Shown piece after piece: positions 1 to 5,951 of a stretch of 14,486 bases of DNA. The position numbers were made by a program, and so were the translations under genes. The notes below the pieces were generated by a model that made no database searches, was not told the origin of the DNA, and saw nothing but the letters and a program-made list of their open reading frames with translations. Each line of letters opens with the position of its first letter. Positions within the stretch are counted from its first letter, which is position 1. This DNA is from an uncultured Eubacteriales bacterium (GTDB lineage Bacteria; Bacillota; Clostridia; Christensenellales; UBA1242), in assembly GCA_948949055.1 (NCBI GenBank), contig CARBWQ010000009.1, positions 1 through 14,486 of the forward strand, in the 5' to 3' direction.

Positions 1-1148
1 TGAAGCATAAAGCTCTTGCCAGTATCAACATAGAATTTCAGCTGTTCTTTTATTGTCATTGGAGTATCATCTATGGTTACATTCAATTGCTGTCTTTTAG
101 GATTTACTGCTATTGATTTTGAATTTTGTGAAAGGGCGTTAATCTGTTCAAGTGCTTGGTTTCTATCTTTTTCAGTTAGAAAAACTGAGTTTAGGAATCC
201 TTCACAGGGGAGAAACCCTTCATTATTTGAAAAGTTATAATTTTGTTCTGCAATTTTATTTGGGTCGCCATTGCCTTTTGATATCTCAGCATGTAAGTCA
301 TAATCATTTAAGAAGGCTCTTACTTGTGAGTTTTGCCAGCCATATTTATTTTGAGATACAGCTTCAAATCCTGCCATGAGACCAACTTTACTCATGAAGT
401 TAAAAAATCCATTTATATCTTTTTTTACTAAAAAAGGAATTGGCTCAACTTTAAACCATCTAGTTTCGCCTCTCATAACCTTTTTCCCGTCTGAGAGTTT
501 TTCGAAAGAAGTTAGGTCGCAGTTTGCTCTGATATAACGTTTGCCTTTATAAAGATATTCTTCGGCCACTTGGTTGCAACTTGCTTTTATATTACCATTT
601 TCTTTATAAAGATCGCTTTTTTTGGTTGGAAATAATGTCTCGAAATCATGCTTGAAAGTTCTATTTGTCTTAACAAGTTCGTCTGACGATTGCTCAAAAA
701 GTTTTTCAAGTTCTTTTGCATTTGAGGCAAGATCTTGTGGATAAACTAGACAATCAAATGTTGCCATTGGTAAACTTTGTGAGAAATTTTGGCTTGTAGG
801 CAGTTGATTTAAATTTGTTGAGCAATGGAAGCCAAAAGCATTTCTGAATTCCTTGCTCATAGAGGCTAAGTCAATAGTAAAAGTGGGGAATATCGCATGG
901 CTAAAAGAGTGTGGGTGTGCAATATCAATTGCTTTGTTTTTGTCAACTTGTAAACTGTATCCATCAATAGTTAAACAATAGGAATGAGAAGCTCCTGCAA
1001 AAAGAGAATAATCGGTAACATGGCTCTTGAAATTATTAATTTCATATAAAAAAGGAAGGATTATTTTGTCCTTGGTTTTGTTTGAAAGTGGAATATAATT
1101 AGTTTTTAAGATACTTAAAAATTGATCAAGTTCAGGTTTATTACTCAT
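1..1148 (-). CDS. Partial hypothetical protein with DUF6273-like region; runs off the left edge (3' end missing)
   Basis: The frame is open from the ATG at 1148 to the window edge, giving 382 codons with no stop. The start has a GGAG Shine-Dalgarno at 1157-1154 and a good promoter just upstream. I do not recognise a full-length family. Visible blocks are TDYSLF (about 45-50), IFPTFTID (86-93), KRYIR (203-207), WFKVEP (231-236), GLMAGF (256-261), VRAFLND (276-282) and GFLPCEGFL (311-319). The pattern W..S.VR.FLN, then GF and FL with acidic residues, resembles DUF6273-type domains. The same blocks occur in the same order in the protein at 4150-4923, so the two are paralogues. The last visible residues (DTGKSFML) are the kind of segment that often precedes a Walker A loop in AAA-type ATPases, so an ATPase domain may follow outside the window; this is inference. 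No signal peptide or TM segment is seen. Confidence 0.85.
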   Translation of the reverse strand, partial: MSNKPELDQFLSILKTNYIPLSNKTKDKIILPFLYEINNFKSHVTDYSLFAGASHSYCLTIDGYSLQVDKNKAIDIAHPHSFSHAIFPTFTIDLASMSKEFRNAFGFHCSTNLNQLPTSQNFSQSLPMATFDCLVYPQDLASNAKELEKLFEQSSDELVKTNRTFKHDFETLFPTKKSDLYKENGNIKASCNQVAEEYLYKGKRYIRANCDLTSFEKLSDGKKVMRGETRWFKVEPIPFLVKKDINGFFNFMSKVGLMAGFEAVSQNKYGWQNSQVRAFLNDYDLHAEISKGNGDPNKIAEQNYNFSNNEGFLPCEGFLNSVFLTEKDRNQALEQINALSQNSKSIAVNPKRQQLNVTIDDTPMTIKEQLKFYVDTGKSFML

Positions 1149-1175
1149 GGCTTCTCCAATTGTTTTTATATTAAT

Positions 1176-1204
1176 ATTTTACAATATATATTAGTTATAG
1201 TCAA
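1176..1204 (-). promoter_or_regulatory. Sigma-A promoter of the partial gene at 1-1148
   Basis: On the minus strand the -35 is TTGACT (1204-1199) and the -10 is TAAAAT (1181-1176), with a 17-bp spacer. It lies directly behind the stop codon of the AraC-type gene (1210-1208), so the partial gene can be transcribed separately from the regulator. Confidence 0.65.
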
Positions 1205-1207
1205 TAT

Positions 1208-1603
1208 CTAAAAGTCAGATATTGAATAATTTTTTATTGGAAAGGTTATTAGTTTCTCGTCAAAGTGGATTTTTTCTAGATAATTAAATTTGTCGGTAAA
1301 CTTTGAAGGGTTATAGCCGTGAAAAGCTCTAAACGCACGAGAAAAACTTTCCCTTGTATTGTAACCACAAGTGATTGCCACATCAATTATTCTTTCTTTT
1401 TGAAGTAAGAAGACGGCTTCGCTAAGACGCCTTTTTCTAATATAATCTTTTATTGTGTATCCAGTAAAAAGTTCAAAAACAGAACTTGCTAGATTGCTAT
1501 TAAGTTCAAGTATTCTGCATATCTTATTTACATCAATGTCTTCAAATAAATTTTCTTCCATTTTGTCAATTGCTGAATTTAATCTACCATAAATGCTTAT
1601 CAT
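1208..1603 (-). CDS. AraC-family transcriptional regulator, DNA-binding domain only
   Basis: A 131-residue protein that consists almost entirely of an AraC/XylS-type double helix-turn-helix. Helix 1 region: DIDVNKICRILELNSNLASSVF (about 23-44). The second half carries the family signature around 76-103: IIDVAITCGYNTRESFSRAF followed by FHGYNPSKF, which matches the usual A...GY.....F.R.F....G..P..(F/Y) pattern. There is no N-terminal cupin-type sensor domain, and the C-terminal tail of about 28 residues is too short for a GyrI-like effector domain. It could be a stand-alone regulator of the neighbouring genes; the target is unknown. No Shine-Dalgarno precedes the ATG, and the promoter -10 ends 7 bases before it, so the transcript may be leaderless. 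The next in-frame ATG (Met15) also lacks a ribosome-binding site. Confidence 0.88.
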   Translation of the reverse strand: MISIYGRLNSAIDKMEENLFEDIDVNKICRILELNSNLASSVFELFTGYTIKDYIRKRRLSEAVFLLQKERIIDVAITCGYNTRESFSRAFRAFHGYNPSKFTDKFNYLEKIHFDEKLITFPIKNYSISDF

Positions 1604-1610
1604 ATAAATA

Positions 1611-1638
1611 ATTATAGTTAAAAATCATTATTTGTCAA
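1611..1638 (-). promoter_or_regulatory. Consensus promoter of the AraC-type gene, adjacent to its ATG
   Basis: On the minus strand TTGACA (1638-1633) and TATAAT (1616-1611) are separated by 16 bp. Both hexamers are perfect. Transcription should begin around 1604-1603, which is the A of the ATG. Confidence 0.7.
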
Positions 1639-1716
1639 CAAAAGTGACATTTTTTAATGATAAAAAGTCATTCAGTCGAGGCGAAAATATGTTAAATTAG
1701 GGTAAGAGGTGTAAAC

Positions 1717-2238
1717 ATGGCAAAGAAATATTTATTCAATGGCAAAGAATATGACTTGCAAGAAATGGGTGATATTGTTATTAAATATCTATCTAAGATG
1801 ACTAAAAAATTTACTGAAATTCAGGAATTATGCAAAGAAATTAAAGCCAAGCTTGGAACCAGTCCAAAAGATAAATTAGATTATGCTACTGAGTTTTCTC
1901 TTCAAATGTTTGAAGAACTAGAAAAAGCGACTATTGATAAAATGCAAAAAGAAAACAAAGAGTATGACGAGGCTGTTGCAAATAAAGATTTTGAATATGT
2001 TTTAAGGGAATTCGGAAGATTGATTGTAAATGAAGACTTGATGTTTCAGCAAGCTGATCAGGCAATGGACGAGCTTGTTGTTTCCGATGAGTCTATCAAT
2101 TCAAAAGTGAAGGAGAAAGCTATTGATTTGCAAATAACTGTTCTTGATCACGCATTAAATTGCCATCAAAAGTTTACTGATTTTGTTCGTCAGTATGTTG
2201 AAGAAAATGCTAGCGAAAATGATGGTGCACAATTATAA
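1717..2238 (+). CDS. Hypothetical helical protein
   Basis: A 173-residue protein that I do not recognise. It begins MAKKYLFNGKEYDL, is rich in Lys, Glu and Asp, and is predicted by eye to be mostly alpha-helical (about 20-60, 70-85, 95-120 and 130-165) with no TM segment or signal peptide. The C-terminus is acidic. The ATG has a GAGGTG ribosome-binding site 1706-1711. It is divergent from the AraC-type gene, with 113 bp between the two starts, and a hairpin terminator follows at 2269-2305. I found no convincing -35/-10 pair on the plus strand between 1639 and 1700. No function can be assigned. Coding status rests on the clean start, length and absence of a competing frame. Confidence 0.8.
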   Translation: MAKKYLFNGKEYDLQEMGDIVIKYLSKMTKKFTEIQELCKEIKAKLGTSPKDKLDYATEFSLQMFEELEKATIDKMQKENKEYDEAVANKDFEYVLREFGRLIVNEDLMFQQADQAMDELVVSDESINSKVKEKAIDLQITVLDHALNCHQKFTDFVRQYVEENASENDGAQL

Positions 2239-2268
2239 AAGGCAATAGGTAATTTTTGTAGAATTTTT

Positions 2269-2305
2269 AGCACTATATTCATAGATTGTCTATGTAGTAC
2301 TTTTT
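2269..2305 (+). terminator. Imperfect hairpin terminator after 1717-2238
   Basis: Inner stem CATAGA (2280-2285) / TCTATG (2289-2294) with a 3-nt loop. Outer pairs ACTA (2272-2275) / TAGT (2295-2298) and AG / CT flank a C-A mismatch, and the hairpin is followed by T5. Confidence 0.6.
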
Positions 2306-2384
2306 GTTTAAAAAAAGTTATTTGTTATTTATTTAATTTTTTCAGAAAACAAATTTTTACGTGATATTTACAAAGGGAGTTAAT

Positions 2385-2558
2385 ATGAAAGATAGCAAAA
2401 AGAGTTCAGAATATGACATGATTAATAAATATATTGATGAAGCAATAAGTTTAATTTTAAAGAAAAAAGAATTTGATTGTATTAGAGTGCTAGAAAGTCT
2501 AAAACTTTTTAGTCATAGTGTTTTGATGTCACACTATATGTTTGATGATGAAAATTAA
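2385..2558 (+). CDS. Small hypothetical protein
   Basis: A 57-residue protein starting MKDSKKSSEYDMINKYIDEA. The ATG at 2385 is preceded by AAGGGAG (2373-2379) at good spacing, so I prefer it to the in-frame GTG 24 bases upstream, which lies before that site. The sequence is an amphipathic helix pair with hydrophobic positions spaced as in small helical bundle or dimerisation proteins. There is no signal peptide, cysteine cluster or HTH motif I can name. Its transcript ends in two successive terminators. The strong ribosome-binding site and the dedicated terminator support a real gene despite the length. Function is unknown. Confidence 0.7.
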   Translation: MKDSKKSSEYDMINKYIDEAISLILKKKEFDCIRVLESLKLFSHSVLMSHYMFDDEN

Positions 2559-2581
2559 GAGTTTTTAAGTAAGCTCTTTTT
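2557..2581 (+). terminator. Terminator overlapping the stop codon of the 57-aa gene
   Basis: Stem AAGAGTTT (2557-2564) / AAGCTCTT (2571-2578) with one G-T pair and a 6-nt loop, running into a T tract. The 5' arm begins inside the TAA stop. Confidence 0.6.
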
Positions 2582-2596
2582 ACCAAATAAACAAAC

Positions 2597-2619
2597 ACAG
2601 GCACAATGCCTGTTTTTTT
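2597..2619 (+). terminator. Second, tandem terminator
   Basis: Perfect 7-bp stem ACAGGCA (2597-2603) / TGCCTGT (2607-2613) with a 3-nt loop, followed by T7. It lies 16 bp beyond the first terminator and insulates tilS from upstream transcription. Confidence 0.8.
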
Positions 2620-2651
2620 GTTATTGTAAAACTAAAAAAACTCCTCTTTCT

Positions 2652-2692
2652 ATCAAATTCGACGACTTTTTTCATTTAATCGAAAATTTGAT
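2652..2692. repeat. Inverted repeat abutting the tilS -35 box
   Basis: ATCAAATT (2652-2659) and AATTTGAT (2685-2692) are perfect inverted copies. They are extended inward by CGA (2660-2662) / TCG (2680-2682) with two unpaired A residues. The right arm ends exactly one base before the -35 hexamer, so it could be an operator or an upstream element. Its function is not known. Confidence 0.5.
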
Positions 2693-2722
2693 TTGGACTT
2701 AATTATATTAATGCGTTATAAT
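2693..2722 (+). promoter_or_regulatory. Promoter of tilS
   Basis: TTGGAC (2693-2698) and TATAAT (2717-2722) with an 18-bp spacer, 20 bp upstream of the tilS ATG. Confidence 0.65.
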
Positions 2723-2742
2723 AGTGATGAAAGAGGTTTACA

Positions 2743-4083
2743 ATGAATTCTTGTGAGCAATTTATTTTTTTTAATAATCTGTTTGAAAAAGGTGACAAGA
2801 TAGGCGTAGGTTGCAGTGGGGGAAGCGATTCTCTTGCTCTTTTACATTTTCTTGCAACCAATCAAAGGAAGTTTAATATTGAAGTGGTGGCGATTCATGT
2901 TGACCATCAGGTGCGAGAAAATAGCCAACTTGATAGCGAATTTGTAAAGAAGGTGGCAGAAGATTTAGGTATTCATTTTTATCATTTTACAGTTGATGTG
3001 CCTAAACTTGCAAACGAGAGAGGGTTAAGCATTGAAACGGCAGGAAGAGATGCAAGGTATGATATTTTTAAAACCCTTGTAAGTCGTGGAGTTATAAACA
3101 AAGTTGCTCTCGCTCATCATAAGAATGACCAAGCTGAAACTATACTCATGCATATTTTCAGAGGAGCTGGCATTGCTGGGGCAAAAGGTATGGAACCAAT
3201 TAGTGAGGCAATCTATGTTCGACCTATGCTAGATACTTCAAAAAGTGAAATATATAGTTATCTAAAAAAGAATAAGCTTGAATATTTGGAAGATTACACT
3301 AATTCAGACAACTCCTATAATAGAAACTTTGTGAGGAATGTCATATTAAAAGATGTGTTATCTCGTTGGCCAAACGCCATAGACTCTATTGTTAACTTTG
3401 GCAAATCAGCGAGTGAAGATGATGAGTTTATCAATAGTCAAATTTACGATGACTCAATTGTGTATGATGATAACCTTGTTAAAATTCCGACCTCTTATTT
3501 TGTTTATAGTCAGGCTGTGATAGCAAGACTGGTTTTTAGAGCAATGAAGAGCTTGGGGATAAATAAGGATATTGAACGCAAACATATTAGTTTAATAAAG
3601 AAACTAGCAATCAATGGTGACAATGGCAACAAACTAAATCTTCCTTTTGGAGTTGTTGCGATAAAAGAATATGACTATTTGACCTTGCATTTCAAAAGCA
3701 AGACTTGCGAGCTACTAGAAAAACCTTTTAAGATAAAAGATAAAATCTATGTGAAAGGTTATGGAAAAATATCAATGACAAAAGTTAAGAATATAGACTT
3801 GAAGGAAAATGCTTTATATATTGATGTTGACGCATTGCCAACTGATGCAATTTGGAGATTTAGGAAAGAGGGTGATAATTTTACTAAGTTTGGTGGCAAA
3901 AGGAAAAAACTAAAAAGTTTTTTAATAGACAGAAAAGTCCCTGCGAGAATTAGAGATAATCTGCCAGTACTTGCAAGTGATAATGAAATTTTAGTTGTGT
4001 CTGGTATAGAAATATCAGACAGAGTGAAGGTGGATGAACTTTCAAAAAACATCTGCAAGATTATAGTTGAAAAAGATGAATAG
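2743..4083 (+). CDS. tilS: tRNA(Ile)-lysidine synthetase TilS
   Basis: TilS uses ATP and lysine to convert C34 of the CAU-anticodon isoleucine tRNA to lysidine, which switches the tRNA from AUG to AUA reading. It is cytosolic and normally essential. The 446-residue product has the N-type ATP pyrophosphatase P-loop SGGSDS at 25-30, the conserved HVDHQVRENS (52-61) and the HHKNDQAET helix at 125-133 followed by RGAGIAG. The middle third matches the substrate-binding region. The C-terminal domain has the typical RFRKEGD and KLKSFLIDRKVP stretches and ends near VVSGIEISDRV. The length is usual for full TilS of Firmicutes. The ATG has a GAGG site (2732-2735) and its own promoter. In many Firmicutes tilS is next to hpt and ftsH; here neither is present and the gene stands alone. 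Confidence 0.95.
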   Translation: MNSCEQFIFFNNLFEKGDKIGVGCSGGSDSLALLHFLATNQRKFNIEVVAIHVDHQVRENSQLDSEFVKKVAEDLGIHFYHFTVDVPKLANERGLSIETAGRDARYDIFKTLVSRGVINKVALAHHKNDQAETILMHIFRGAGIAGAKGMEPISEAIYVRPMLDTSKSEIYSYLKKNKLEYLEDYTNSDNSYNRNFVRNVILKDVLSRWPNAIDSIVNFGKSASEDDEFINSQIYDDSIVYDDNLVKIPTSYFVYSQAVIARLVFRAMKSLGINKDIERKHISLIKKLAINGDNGNKLNLPFGVVAIKEYDYLTLHFKSKTCELLEKPFKIKDKIYVKGYGKISMTKVKNIDLKENALYIDVDALPTDAIWRFRKEGDNFTKFGGKRKKLKSFLIDRKVPARIRDNLPVLASDNEILVVSGIEISDRVKVDELSKNICKIIVEKDE

Positions 4084-4098
4084 AATTTATATTCCCTA

Positions 4099-4127
4099 TT
4101 GAATTTAGTTTGATATTAAGTTATAAT
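4099..4127 (+). promoter_or_regulatory. Promoter of the gene at 4150
   Basis: TTGAAT (4099-4104), a 17-bp spacer and a perfect TATAAT (4122-4127). The first in-frame ATG (4126) lies inside the -10 box and cannot be used, which moves the start to 4150. Confidence 0.7.
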
Positions 4128-4149
4128 GTCTTTATTCGAGAGGTTAATT

Positions 4150-4923
4150 ATGGATGAACTTGCTGGAAAATTAAAAAAGAATTCGCTTGGTGATTTCCTA
4201 TCATTGCCAAATTCTACCTTCTTTAAAAATAGACAGGCTTTGCCTATTTGCACAGATTATGCTGTTTTTTGTGCATGTAACGATGTTTGGGCTAATGAGA
4301 TTACCAAAGAAGAGTATAATGCTATTTTGCAAAATGGCAAGAGACAGTGTTTTACCAATCCATATCTTACATCTTCACAGAATGTGATTTTCCCTACTTT
4401 GACGGTGGAAACTAGCGAACTTGACAACATACACCCTCATTTATATTTTCCTCAATGCAAAAGTAATGATAGCAAAAAATTAAATGAATATTTTCCTTTC
4501 GGGCTTGTTAAGTCTACCGGCAAAATGTATGTTGGTGGATTTAATATGAAAAAGCAAAAAGTTAGGTACTATGATGAGTATGAGCTGGATGATAAAAGAT
4601 ATGTTAGAGTTAAGAGCAAAGATGACAAGGTAATTTGGTTTGATGTTTCAGAAGTAGACTTCTTTGTTGAATATGGAAAGAAAACTAGTAGACTTATAAC
4701 TACAAAAGGCTTAATTTCAGGTTTGCCTGAATTTGGTGGCGAAACTGAAAAAACATATGCCACTTCAATTTATAGAGCATACCTAAATGGATTAAAATTA
4801 AATGATAATTTCAATTTTGAAGGCAGGGGATTTTTAGATGAGGCAACATATACTAATAGTTTATTGCGCCCACATGACATTTACAGTCAAATTGATGAAG
4901 AAGAGCTAGAAGACCTTGACTAG
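4150..4923 (+). CDS. Hypothetical protein, short paralogue of the protein at 1-1148
   Basis: A 257-residue protein. The start at 4150 follows GAGAGG (4138-4143); the ATG 24 bases earlier is within the promoter. Blocks TDYAVF (35-40), IFPTLTVE (80-87), KRYVR (149-153), IWFDV (162-166), GLISGLPEF (187-195), IYRAYLNG (207-214) and FEGRGFLDEA (223-232) are found in the same order as in the partial minus-strand protein. The IYRAYLN plus GFL portion resembles the W..S.(I/V)R..LN region of DUF6273-type domains. The C-terminus is acidic (DEEELEDLD). No TM segment or signal peptide is seen. No enzymatic motif is apparent, so its role is unknown. Unlike its longer relative it ends soon after the GFL block, so it lacks whatever follows there. 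Confidence 0.85.
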   Translation: MDELAGKLKKNSLGDFLSLPNSTFFKNRQALPICTDYAVFCACNDVWANEITKEEYNAILQNGKRQCFTNPYLTSSQNVIFPTLTVETSELDNIHPHLYFPQCKSNDSKKLNEYFPFGLVKSTGKMYVGGFNMKKQKVRYYDEYELDDKRYVRVKSKDDKVIWFDVSEVDFFVEYGKKTSRLITTKGLISGLPEFGGETEKTYATSIYRAYLNGLKLNDNFNFEGRGFLDEATYTNSLLRPHDIYSQIDEEELEDLD

Positions 4924-5096
4924 AAATACAAACCAAAGCTTTTTATAGTTGTTTTAATAATAGAAATTGAAATGTAAATGACTTGATTTATATTTATGGC
5001 TGAAATTGAAATACCTTGATTAAAAATTAAACGGCTTGATATTTTCAACAATAAAAAGAATATAAAAAGTTTGAAACAATTGGCGTTTGGCATACG
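4924..5096. other. Intergenic stretch with an 11-bp direct repeat; no gene seen
   Basis: AT-rich, with no plausible ORF. GAAATTGAAAT occurs at 4963-4973 and again at 5002-5012, and CTTGAT occurs at 4982, 5015 and 5035. These may be chance similarities in AT-rich DNA. Nothing else is recognised. Confidence 0.4.
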
Positions 5097-5130
5097 AAAA
5101 TGCAAGTAATTTCCTTTTACTTGCATTTTT
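5097..5130. terminator. Strong hairpin terminator that carries the -35 box of the RNA gene
   Basis: A 13-bp perfect stem, AAAATGCAAGTAA (5097-5109) / TTACTTGCATTTT (5117-5129), with a 7-nt loop and a T run. Reading rightwards it would end transcription from 4150-4923. The TTGCAT in its 3' arm doubles as the -35 element of the non-coding RNA promoter. Confidence 0.75.
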
Positions 5131-5149
5131 ATATTGTATATGGTATAAT
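5121..5149 (+). promoter_or_regulatory. Promoter of the large non-coding RNA
   Basis: TTGCAT (5121-5126), a 17-bp spacer and a perfect TATAAT (5144-5149). The predicted start is about 5156-5158, exactly where the 5' arm of the RNA's closing stem begins. Confidence 0.8.
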
Positions 5150-5155
5150 CTAATC

Positions 5156-5751
5156 ATAGAAGGTGCAGTATTCTAGTCAGAAAAATGATTTAGGAAGGCG
5201 AAGTAATAGCGTCGAAGGGCATATCTGTGAAGTTTCTGGTGCTGGCTTTGGTTGCCCAAACTGGGGTTGGTGCTGGGAGTTAAGAATTTTGGGCGAATTG
5301 TAATGGCATACAGTCCCCGACCCAATTTTCGTGGAGACCTAGATAAAGGGTGGTTGTGAAAATCGGCCACTCGCTAGGAAGAACCTGCATTGCGATAAAA
5401 GTTGTGTGCAGCGTAGCCTGCTTTGAGTGAATGAACCGGGATAAAGCGTAAATGCAAGCAAAGTATCGGCCAATACTTAGTTTGACATTGCTTTTGAAAT
5501 CTCATTTGCAAAACAAGCTAATAAGTCATTTGACTGTTAAGGAAAACTTCTAGACTGTTGCAAAATTGCAGATAGACTAAGGATTATAGTGCGACCTAAG
5601 TGGCGATTCGGTGTTATGTCTTGCTTAAAAGGAAACTGCTCATTCGGTGACGGTGAGTGCGAGAATGGGAAATCCGACCGAACCTATGGCGCAAGGTTTA
5701 CTTAGCCTATTGCCTTCTAAATGTAACGCTTTAATAGCGTTGCATTTTTTT
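5156..5751 (+). ncRNA. Large structured non-coding RNA (about 590 nt; ROOL/OLE-class candidate)
   Basis: No convincing ORF exists here, the base composition is visibly more GC-rich than the flanks, and helices can be read directly. Closing stem: AGAAGG (5158-5163) / CCTTCT (5713-5718), a two-base bulge, then CAGTA (5166-5170) / TATTG (5708-5712). Internal helices: TTTGG (5247-5251) / CCAAA (5256-5260); GGGTTGG (5264-5270) / CCGACCC (5317-5323); CCTAG (5338-5342) / CTAGG (5374-5378) capped by GGGTGGTT (5348-5355) / GGCCACTC (5365-5372); CTGCA (5385-5389) / TGCAG (5407-5411); GCTTT (5420-5424) / AAAGC (5443-5447); AAGTAT (5461-5466) / ATACTT (5473-5478); CTAAGT (5596-5601) / ACTTAG (5700-5705); TTCGGT (5643-5648) / ACCGAA (5677-5682). 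The promoter and terminator fit these ends exactly. RNase P, tmRNA, 6S and SRP signatures are absent. Size, single closing stem and multibranched layout fit the ornate large RNAs, ROOL best by length; the family name is inference. Confidence 0.85.
5719..5751 (+). terminator. Terminator of the large RNA
   Basis: A 10-bp stem ATGTAACGCT (5721-5730) / AGCGTTGCAT (5736-5745) with one G-T pair and a 5-nt loop, followed by T7. It starts directly after the RNA's closing stem. Confidence 0.9.
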
Positions 5752-5833
5752 ATGAGCGCAAGAATAACATGAAAGCAAAGAATGTTATCTTTATGGACGT
5801 AAGAATAACATGAAAGCAAAGAGTGTTTTCTTT
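5751..5833. repeat. Two-copy 41-bp tandem repeat
   Basis: Units 5751-5791 and 5792-5833. The core AAGAATAACATGAAAGCAAA (5760-5779 and 5801-5820) is identical in both, and the surrounding bases are largely conserved (TATG..CG before it, TGTT.TCTT after it). In the first unit ATAACAT (5764-5770) pairs with ATGTTAT (5782-5788); the second unit pairs poorly. AAAGCAAAGC recurs once more near 5849. The remainder up to 5900 shows no gene. Confidence 0.8.
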
Positions 5834-5900
5834 TATTTTAATAGTTTAAAGCAAAGCATTTGATAAAAATGAACGTTTATAGCAAGCTAAGTAAACTTGT

Positions 5901-5929
5901 TTGCATTATTGACAGCTTTGTGATATAAT
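5901..5929 (+). promoter_or_regulatory. Promoter of the membrane-phosphodiesterase gene
   Basis: TTGCAT (5901-5906), a 17-bp spacer and TATAAT (5924-5929) with the extended -10 TG motif (5921-5922). The -35 hexamer is the same as in the large RNA promoter. A TTGACA at 5909-5914 is only 9 bp from the -10 and unlikely to be used with it. Confidence 0.65.
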
Positions 5930-5951
5930 ATTCTCAAAATGAGGTTAAAGA

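Noticed and set aside
152..379. 75-aa plus-strand ORF
   Set aside because: It is the shadow of the open minus-strand gene at 1-1148, which has a promoter, ribosome-binding site and a paralogue.
4963..5040. GAAATTGAAAT pair and three CTTGAT copies as an operator array
   Set aside because: Spacing is irregular and the motifs are short and AT-rich, so chance is the simpler explanation; listed only as a feature note.
4920..5126. 68-aa minus-strand ORF in the intergenic region before the RNA gene
   Set aside because: Low-complexity Ile/Ser/Phe sequence from AT-rich DNA, no ribosome-binding site, and it runs through the terminator hairpin.
5173..5370. 65-aa minus-strand ORF within the large RNA
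   Set aside because: No ribosome-binding site, odd composition rich in Arg, Pro and His, and the region is explained by RNA helices on the plus strand.
5156..5751. RNase P RNA, tmRNA or a group I/II intron as the identity of the large RNA
   Set aside because: The conserved RNase P core (GAGGAAAGTCC type) and ACAGAAA box are absent, there is no tmRNA tag frame or CCA-like end, and there is no group II domain V. Its own promoter and terminator argue against an intron; a weak AGACTA..ATAGT resemblance near 5575 is not enough for group I.
5751..5833. The tandem repeat as a CRISPR array
   Set aside because: There are only two units joined head to tail with no spacers and no cas genes nearby.
5909..5929. 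TTGACA at 5909 as the -35 of the phosphodiesterase gene
   Set aside because: It is only 9 bp from the TATAAT; the TTGCAT at 5901 has the correct 17-bp spacing.
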